Shown: piece by piece, positions 36,901-41,634 of the stretch
How positions within the stretch are numbered: position 1 is the first letter of the stretch
Layout: the number at the start of each line of letters is the position of its first letter
From: Candidatus Tantalella remota
GTDB lineage: Bacteria; Omnitrophota; Gorgyraeia; Tantalellales; Tantalellaceae
DNA length: 41,634 bases
Reading direction: 5' to 3'
Assembly: GCA_030765685.1 (NCBI GenBank)
Contig: JAVCCB010000009.1
Coordinates: 1 to 41,634, forward strand
The notes under the pieces: model-generated
Seen by the model: only the letters and a program-made list of their open reading frames with translations
Databases searched by the model: none
What the model was told of the DNA's origin: nothing
Translations under genes and position numbers: made by a program

Positions 36901-37229
36901 GGCCGGTTTTGATGACTACAGCAACGACTGTTTTCGGACTATTGCCTATGGCTCTTGATAAAAGTGAAGGCTCTAACCTGTGGAATCCTTTAGCAATAAC
37001 TGTTATTGGTGGACTTTTGTTCGCTACGCCGCTCACTCTAGTGCTGGTTCCCGCAATATATTCGATATTTGAGCAATTTGGCCAGATCGTGAAAGAGTCC
37101 TTAAGGCCCCGTAATCTCTGGAATATGTCCACAAAAGCCTTTAAATTCTCCATAAATGTGGTAAAACACATCAAGATTCCTAAATTCAGGAAAAAACCTC
37201 CTCCAGATGAAGAAAAAGACGATATTTAG
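33939..37229 (+). CDS. Second RND-family efflux pump, unusual helix 2-3 region
   Basis: 1096-residue RND transporter, a paralogue of the pump 89 bases upstream. Landmarks: N-terminal helix with LRPITTIMIF, helix 4 GMLVDNSIVVFEN (D450/N451), helix 10 GIVVNNGIILVDHAN and a charged C-terminal tail (about 1050-1096, ending PPDEEKDDI). Between helix 2 and helix 3 there are about 40 extra residues (about 356-397) that are hydrophobic and look like a second copy of the surrounding FLMLF...PxLIVxxxIPxSLI pattern; the first pump lacks it. The pair of pumps behind one adaptor and one channel may form a mixed trimer, as MdtB and MdtC do, or act separately. A ribosome site is not clear at this ATG. Confidence 0.9.
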   Translation: MSLSRFSILRPITTIMIFAALSLMGIISITRLPVELYPDISFGQISIIIYIRGGIPPTEVESMVTRPIEEAVSTVSHLERILSISKEGEATVVLSFERGIDMQLAAMEVREKFAKVKEQMPKEAEKPIIAQFSQTDVPIVIFALTSRKRTTEELRRMVDEKVKERVKRINGVANVEVGGGRERKIIVEVDKKALYRYAVSINRLISALGSNNLNLLTGQLERRKDKVLIRAIGQFVDVDDIKDTVVLTRPDGSAVRVKDLADVKDSYLEPKTYARINIKPIVSVYVQKESKANTISVAEKILSEVEKIKTLVPEDIEVVVTKNQAEFISTSISNLRDSLLRGAAMIIFILMLFMGKFGKKASVIVPAGLLVSMFAPSIALYLLLVGLILFLALFKNYRPILIVAMSIPISLIITFGFMDLSNMMVPGIMDLTINFITLFGLALGVGMLVDNSIVVFENIVTKSEQGMTRVDAAIEGSTEMNVVIFASTLTTVIVFLPMLFVSKSMSLLYGGVAWTVTFSLCVSLFVALMIVPLMSSRIQIVSKGGESEQVKEGFLRPFYRLQQAALLFTFRRRFQAVTLAVILFLIAGYVYGTMGKEYLGTTEQSKFTVFIELPTGAKLDASDDIVREVEAILQEVPEVDEFTARVEAWSSKIYVNLVPLKSRQRSVGEVIESLRPKVQRLQPAFIYFEEEQEVGTKEIILNIFGYDYDILREIAIAITTRMGQIPYFTDTKIRMREGRPELDLRVDRKKSAQFGFSTKEVADMVHAKVRGVRATMYHTKASEVETIVRMQEKDRRTVKDIHALTVSRFGDDRATLDQMVDFEYGLGPSEIWRKNRARMIQVSANIGDLPLSKAVSILEDKMSDMKLPEDYFYEVGGDYETLLKTQQEFLLTIVVIVALIYLVLASIFESYRQPFIIMVTVMLATVGAVAALYFTKTSIGMGALIGLMMLAGIVVNNGIILVDHANELKKHRHNLYRLLLQAAGDRLRPVLMTTATTVFGLLPMALDKSEGSNLWNPLAITVIGGLLFATPLTLVLVPAIYSIFEQFGQIVKESLRPRNLWNMSTKAFKFSINVVKHIKIPKFRKKPPPDEEKDDI

Positions 37230-37479
37230 TCTTCGAGAGACGCTCTAAATACCTATCCCTTTTAATTTAAAATCCTTGCACGGATGGGACTGTATATTGT
37301 TTTACAGAATCCCAACATATCGAAATATCCGTACGGAGGCTCACTCTGCACTTAAAGTTATGTGTTATAATAGCTTATGTGAAATTGAAGCAAAGCGCGG
37401 TTGGGGCGACAGTATTTAAGACGAAAAAAGTTAGTTATTTATTAAACATCCCCAAAATACAAAAAAGTGCCAAAAATCA

Positions 37480-37527
37480 GTTAACGGGTGTTAATATTCT
37501 GTTAAGAAATTCTTTTAAAAAGTTAAC
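37480..37527 (+). promoter_or_regulatory. Phased GTTAA boxes, possible activator site
   Basis: GTTAA occurs at 37480, 37490, 37501 and 37522, spacings of 10, 11 and 21 bases, i.e. on one face of the helix. The last box is about 14 bases upstream of the -35 element. Direct repeats about 11 bases apart upstream of a promoter are typical of OmpR/PhoB-type response-regulator sites. Identification of the binding protein is not possible from the window. Confidence 0.45.
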
Positions 37528-37535
37528 TTTAAAAT

Positions 37536-37563
37536 TTGTCTTATATAATATATATGGTATACT
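37536..37563 (+). promoter_or_regulatory. Promoter of the giant repeat-protein gene
   Basis: TTGTCT (37536-37541), a 16-base spacer and TATACT (37558-37563) preceded by TGG, an extended -10. The predicted leader is about 118 bases and ends in two or three 7-base repeats (37663-37683). Confidence 0.5.
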
Positions 37564-37662
37564 TATATTGGCGTGTGTAAGGGGCGTGTGAACTAAAATT
37601 AACATTTTTTTCGAACCTCAAGTAAATTGTTTCAAAAAGTATTAAAGTTTGCCCAACAAAAG

Positions 37663-37683
37663 TGCTGGTAGCTGGTAGGTGTA
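37663..37683 (+). repeat. Short heptamer repeats at the translation start
   Basis: tgctggt, agctggt, aggtgta: two to three 7-base units ending five bases before the ATG at 37688. The GGTAGGTG within them is the only candidate ribosome binding site. Confidence 0.4.
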
Positions 37684-37687
37684 AAAA

Positions 37688-40600
37688 ATGAGTGCCGACG
37701 GTGAAAAACTAAAATATACTAATAATAATAACAATCACTCTTCGGGTGTGTTCTATGCTCCTGAGGAGGATTTGCTCAGCCCTATAAGGATCATTGAGCT
37801 GAGATCCAATAAAACGAAAAGGATGTGGCTTAAGGTCATATCCTTTTTTGTTTCTTTTGTCTTCCTTTTTCAGCAGATAGGTTATTCCGACGTTTACCGT
37901 CACAAGAGACTGGGCGGTGTCGCCGAAGAGCTGCTGCCTTCCTCCGGCGAGTATGACCAGACCAACCGGTTCGCCCCGGCTTATTTGAAACGCCTGCAGT
38001 CCAAGCACGAAGAGATCGTACGCCAGAGAATGGGGAAAGAAGAACTCATCGGACAATTACGCCGTAAACCCCGTGGAGGCGAGGTCGAAGACGCGCCCCT
38101 CAAAAAGAAACGCGGTAGCGGCGGAGAAGGCGGTGGAAAACCGCCGGAATACACTCTCACCGAACCGGATGACATCGAAGATCCGCATCAATACAATGAC
38201 CTCGAGTATGAGGATGAGGCACTCAGCCAGATCGATACGTTTGACATAACAAAACGTCCGGACATCAAGATAGAGCATTGGAAGACCACAGCAGACGAAA
38301 AGACCGAAGATAAAACGGGGGTGAAGTACTGGGTCGGTTACGAGGACGATAGCGGACCGCCAGAGAGCCGAAAAATAAAAGAAGTCATATATTTTGGGGA
38401 TAAAGAGAGTGAAAAGATAAAGAAAGTATTTTCAGGTTATGTTGAGGATCCCACTACCGGCGAGTATGTACCGAAGTTCCGGACGGAATATGAGTACTCC
38501 GGCGAAGCGATAACAAAAATGACGAAATACTACATCTGGGGCACAGACGAAGATGATCCGAACGCCCCGGTCGTGGAAGAGTCATTTTTCGAAGGTACGG
38601 GAGAGGACAATAAGATTTCCAAAAGAATAACCTATGACAAGAACACCGGCAATGAGATCTCGCGTCAGGAGTTCATATACGGAACCGATTCTGACGGCAA
38701 GAAGGCCCTTGAGGAGATGCGCAGCTACGACAAGGAAGACGAATACGATAAAGACGGAGACGGCATCATCGACGCTGAAGAGGATCTGGATAACGACGGA
38801 AAGTTGGGTGAGGATTTTGATTCTGACGGCGACGGAGATATAGACGATGTGAACGGAGACGGGCTCATCGGGACCCTTGGAAGCCGCACTTATTTTATTG
38901 GCGACAGGGACAAAGAAGTAGCGGATTATACCGAGAGTATGTCCAGGGACGGAACGGTTACAGCGACGGTCATAAGCTACTATGAAGGGGGTCAGAGAGC
39001 TGAGGATCTGAAAGATGAGGAATTCGGGTACAGGACACCAAAGGAGCGCGTCGTTACGTACAGGGGAAGCATAGACACAACAGAGACGGACGCGGATGAC
39101 GACGGGATACTTGACGGGCTGGAAAATAAACTCTCCAGCATAGCTTACTATAGCGCTTCGCAAAGACTGCCGGGTGAAGAGGTGCTGGATTATACAGAGA
39201 ATTATGCCAGGGGTAAAGTCGTGCAGACAACGGTGTATTACTACGAGTACGAAGGGACAGAGTACAGAGCTGACGACGCAAACTACAGGGCGCCCATGAA
39301 AAAGTCAGTGACGTACTGGGGCGATGCCGTGGATGCCGACGGGAATGTTGTAGCCGGGGCCAGGGAGAAATCTGTTACTTATTACTTCATTGAAGGACGG
39401 TTGAAGGGTGAAGAAACTTCAGATTACACCATCAGACGCAGCACGCGCGGTGACATCATAAGCACCACTATATATTACTATGAGGGCGACGAAAGGGCGG
39501 AGGATTCAGAGGCGCTTGACAGGATGTCGAAGAGCGTAACGTATCGCGGAGAAGTCGACCCGACGGGAACGGACTCTGACGGTGATGGTGTGCTGGACGG
39601 GGAGGAGAAGAAACTGGCAAGTATAACGTACTATGATTACGCGGACCGGGAGAAGGGAAAAGAGGTCGCGGATTACACGGATAAATACAATACACGCCAG
39701 CAGATCATCGCGACCACGGTATATCTCTATGAATCAGACTTAAGACGCGCCGACGCGACTGGGGACGATGACAGGTTGTCCAGGAGTGTTACTTACAGGG
39801 GAGATGTAGACCAGACCGGGTTAGACGCTGACGGCGACGGTGTGATAGACGGTCATGAAGGAGACCTGGACAGCATAACGTATTATGATTTCGAGACCCG
39901 CCAAAAAGGTGAAGAGGTAATGGACTTCACCGACAAATACAATTCCAGCGGAGATATCGCGACTACCACCGTATACCTGTACGAAACGACCCTCTTGAGA
40001 GCGGAAGACGCGGATTCATATGACAGGATGAGCCGCAGTGTGACGTACCGGGGAGATATCGATGAAACCGGCGTCGATGCCGACGGTAACGGAATAATCG
40101 ACGCATATGAATATGACGGGAGTTCACTGTACAAGGTCGCAAGCATCACGTATTACAATCTCATTTACAGTACGGGTGAAGACCGGGCGAAGGGTGAAGA
40201 GGTGATGGACTATACCGAGAAGTTCAATTCGCGCGCGCAGGTGACAACTACCACGGTGTACCTGTATGAGTCCAGCCTTTCCAGGGCGGAAGATACGGGA
40301 TCTAATGACAGGATGTCGAGAAGTGTGACATATCGCGGGGCAGTGGACACGACTCTGGGCGACGCTGACGGAGACGGGATCATAGACGGGTACGAGCTTG
40401 ATGTTGCCAGTATAACATATTACGATTACGACGGCCGCCTTAAGGGCGAAGAAGTGATGGACTATACCGAGAAGTTCAACTCGAAGGGCAATGTGACACA
40501 GACGACGGTTTATCTTTATGAGGTGGGACTTTTGCGGGCGGGAGCTGCCGAGGCATATGACAGGATGTCGAGAAGCGTGACGTATCGCGGGGCAGTGGAC

Positions 40601-41634
40601 ACGACTCTGGGCGACGCTGACGGAGACGGGATCATAGACGGTTATGAACTCGACGTTGCCAGTATAACATATTACGATTACGACGGCCGCCTCAAGGGTG
40701 AAGAAGTGATGGACTATACCGAGAAGTTCAACTCGAAGGGCAATGTAACTCAAACGACAGTTTATCTCTATGAGGCGGGACTTCAGAGGGCGCAGGACGC
40801 CGATTCAAACGACAGGATGTCGAGAAGCGTTACGTACCGCGGCCAGGTCGACACTAGTGTCGGCGACGCTGACGGCGACGGCATACTTGACGGTTACGAG
40901 ACAGACGTGGCCAGTATAACGTATTACGACTATGACGGCAGGCTCAAGGGCGAAGAAGTGATGGACTATACGGAGAAGTTTAATTCTCGGGGTGACATCA
41001 CTCAGACGACAGTGTACCTCTATGAGTCCACACTTGCGAGAGCGGAAGACGCGGCGGCGGACGACAGGATGTCGAGAAGCGTTACGTACCGCGGTCAGGT
41101 CGATACAACAGTCGGCGACGCTGACGGAGACGGGATACTTGACGGTTATGAGACAGACGTGGCCAGCATAACGTATTACGATTATGACGGCCGCCTCAAG
41201 GGCGAAGAGGTAATGGACTATACCGAGAAATTTAATTCTCGGGGGGATGTAACACAGACGACGGTGTACCTCTACGAGTCCACGCTCGAGAGAGCGGAAG
41301 ACGCCGCGGCGGACGACAGGATGTCGAGAAGCGTTACGTACCGCGGTCAGGTCGATACAACAGTTGGCGACGCTGACGGCGACGGCATACTCGACGGGTA
41401 CGAAACGGATGTGGCCAGCATAACGTATTACGATTATGACGGCCGCCTCAAGGGTGAAGAGGTAATGGACTATACCGAGAAATTTAATTCTCGGGGAGAT
41501 GTAACACAGACGACGGTTTACCTCTACGAGTCGACTCTAGAGAGAGCTGAAGACGCGGCGTCGGATGACAGGATGTCAAGAAGCGTTACGTACCGCGGTC
41601 AGGTCGATACAACAGTTGGCGACGCTGACGGCGA
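37688..41634 (+). CDS. Giant exported repeat protein, 3'-truncated by the window end
   Basis: The frame is open from the ATG at 37688 to the last base (1315 codons, no stop). Residues 1-46 are hydrophilic with an Asn run; residues about 47-64 form a hydrophobic helix ending QQIGYSD, an N-terminally extended signal peptide or anchor. Residues about 70-350 are charged and low in hydrophobics. Around 354-395 come several DxDGDG loops (DKDGDGIID, DNDGKLG, DSDGDGDID). Diverged repeats follow, then from residue 611 regular 84-residue units: SVTYRG, DADGDGILDGYE, SITYYDYDGRLKGEE, DYTEKFNS, TTVYLYE, RAED. The acidic loop matches thrombospondin-3/EF-hand-like calcium loops and the YYDYDGRL part resembles YD repeats. 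Likely a calcium-stabilised surface fibre or adhesin. Very large proteins are known from Omnitrophota. Function is inferred. Confidence 0.85.
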   Translation, partial: MSADGEKLKYTNNNNNHSSGVFYAPEEDLLSPIRIIELRSNKTKRMWLKVISFFVSFVFLFQQIGYSDVYRHKRLGGVAEELLPSSGEYDQTNRFAPAYLKRLQSKHEEIVRQRMGKEELIGQLRRKPRGGEVEDAPLKKKRGSGGEGGGKPPEYTLTEPDDIEDPHQYNDLEYEDEALSQIDTFDITKRPDIKIEHWKTTADEKTEDKTGVKYWVGYEDDSGPPESRKIKEVIYFGDKESEKIKKVFSGYVEDPTTGEYVPKFRTEYEYSGEAITKMTKYYIWGTDEDDPNAPVVEESFFEGTGEDNKISKRITYDKNTGNEISRQEFIYGTDSDGKKALEEMRSYDKEDEYDKDGDGIIDAEEDLDNDGKLGEDFDSDGDGDIDDVNGDGLIGTLGSRTYFIGDRDKEVADYTESMSRDGTVTATVISYYEGGQRAEDLKDEEFGYRTPKERVVTYRGSIDTTETDADDDGILDGLENKLSSIAYYSASQRLPGEEVLDYTENYARGKVVQTTVYYYEYEGTEYRADDANYRAPMKKSVTYWGDAVDADGNVVAGAREKSVTYYFIEGRLKGEETSDYTIRRSTRGDIISTTIYYYEGDERAEDSEALDRMSKSVTYRGEVDPTGTDSDGDGVLDGEEKKLASITYYDYADREKGKEVADYTDKYNTRQQIIATTVYLYESDLRRADATGDDDRLSRSVTYRGDVDQTGLDADGDGVIDGHEGDLDSITYYDFETRQKGEEVMDFTDKYNSSGDIATTTVYLYETTLLRAEDADSYDRMSRSVTYRGDIDETGVDADGNGIIDAYEYDGSSLYKVASITYYNLIYSTGEDRAKGEEVMDYTEKFNSRAQVTTTTVYLYESSLSRAEDTGSNDRMSRSVTYRGAVDTTLGDADGDGIIDGYELDVASITYYDYDGRLKGEEVMDYTEKFNSKGNVTQTTVYLYEVGLLRAGAAEAYDRMSRSVTYRGAVDTTLGDADGDGIIDGYELDVASITYYDYDGRLKGEEVMDYTEKFNSKGNVTQTTVYLYEAGLQRAQDADSNDRMSRSVTYRGQVDTSVGDADGDGILDGYETDVASITYYDYDGRLKGEEVMDYTEKFNSRGDITQTTVYLYESTLARAEDAAADDRMSRSVTYRGQVDTTVGDADGDGILDGYETDVASITYYDYDGRLKGEEVMDYTEKFNSRGDVTQTTVYLYESTLERAEDAAADDRMSRSVTYRGQVDTTVGDADGDGILDGYETDVASITYYDYDGRLKGEEVMDYTEKFNSRGDVTQTTVYLYESTLERAEDAASDDRMSRSVTYRGQVDTTVGDADG
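39518..41634 (+). repeat. 252-base tandem repeats inside the giant gene
   Basis: Counting from the conserved GACAGG, units begin at 39518, 39770, 40022, 40307, 40559, 40811, 41063, 41315 and 41567. Every interval is 252 bases except 40022-40307, which is 285 because of 11 extra codons. The first units differ at many positions while those from about 40811 onward are nearly identical, and the array continues beyond the window. In-frame spacing keeps the 84-residue protein unit intact. Confidence 0.95.

Larger units (their letters stand above)
37230..37687. other. AT-rich regulatory region without a gene
   Basis: The 458 bases between the second pump and the giant gene are markedly AT-rich compared with flanking coding DNA. 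They contain an extended -10 element (TGTTATAAT, 37363-37371), four phased GTTAA boxes and a promoter. A 70-codon open frame (37379-37591) overlaps these signals, starts with GTG and has no protein-like features; I do not annotate it. Confidence 0.6.

Noticed and set aside
37379-37591. 70-codon open frame starting with GTG
   Set aside because: It overlaps the promoter and GTTAA boxes, has no ribosome site and its composition reflects AT-rich DNA.
40124-40753. 209-codon open frame on the minus strand inside the giant gene
   Set aside because: It mirrors the 252-base repeats on the opposite strand; periodicity alone keeps it open.
39518-41634. CRISPR or noncoding satellite
   Set aside because: The repeats are 252 bases, in frame and coding, without spacers.

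Overview
The window looks like chromosomal DNA of an uncultured, Gram-negative-type bacterium. My best guess is Candidatus Omnitrophota or a close relative. This rests on pattern recognition, not a database search: a very large tandem-repeat protein with an N-terminally extended export signal, many radical SAM proteins, several polytopic membrane proteins carrying TPR tails, and a TolC/RND efflux system that shows an outer membrane. Start codons are mixed (ATG, GTG, probably one CTG).

Region 1 (1-19800) is an accessory biosynthetic/surface region. It holds five radical SAM enzymes: three with a cobalamin-binding-type N-terminus (77-1561, 9754-11202, 18340-19776) and two SPASM-type (1625-2728, 8759-9748). 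With them are a class II glutamine-dependent asparagine synthetase (6819-8741), a fusion of a PP-loop ATP-pyrophosphatase with a cysteine desulfurase (4688-6625, minus), a YfhO-like membrane protein (2754-4661) and three GT-C/TMTC-like membrane proteins with TPR tails (11230-13686 plus; 13700-16246 and 16233-18347 minus). The gene mix suggests synthesis and attachment of an unusual glycan or modified small molecule at the cell surface. The product cannot be read from sequence.

Region 2 (19800-26100) is mostly housekeeping with a fourth TPR membrane protein: tRNA-Glu(CUC) with a strong promoter and terminator, a 400-base intergenic region rich in palindromes and degenerate 7-base repeats, a short YchF-like GTPase with a small exported protein upstream, the TMTC-like protein (22040-23887), a small membrane protein, a divergent ROK-family regulator and a small Cys/Arg-rich protein coupled to it.

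Region 3 (26183-37229) is a tripartite efflux operon: a TolC-like outer-membrane factor with TPR/coiled-coil modules on both sides of the channel domain, a membrane-fusion adaptor, then two different RND pumps. A roughly 210-base array of G-rich 7-base repeats separates adaptor from pumps.

Region 4 (37230-41634) is an AT-rich regulatory region followed by the start of a giant exported protein that runs off the window. From residue ~611 it consists of 84-residue repeats, each combining a DxDxDG calcium-binding-type loop with a tyrosine-rich YD-like segment. The last units are nearly identical at the DNA level. No CRISPR array, insertion sequence, rRNA or prophage was seen.
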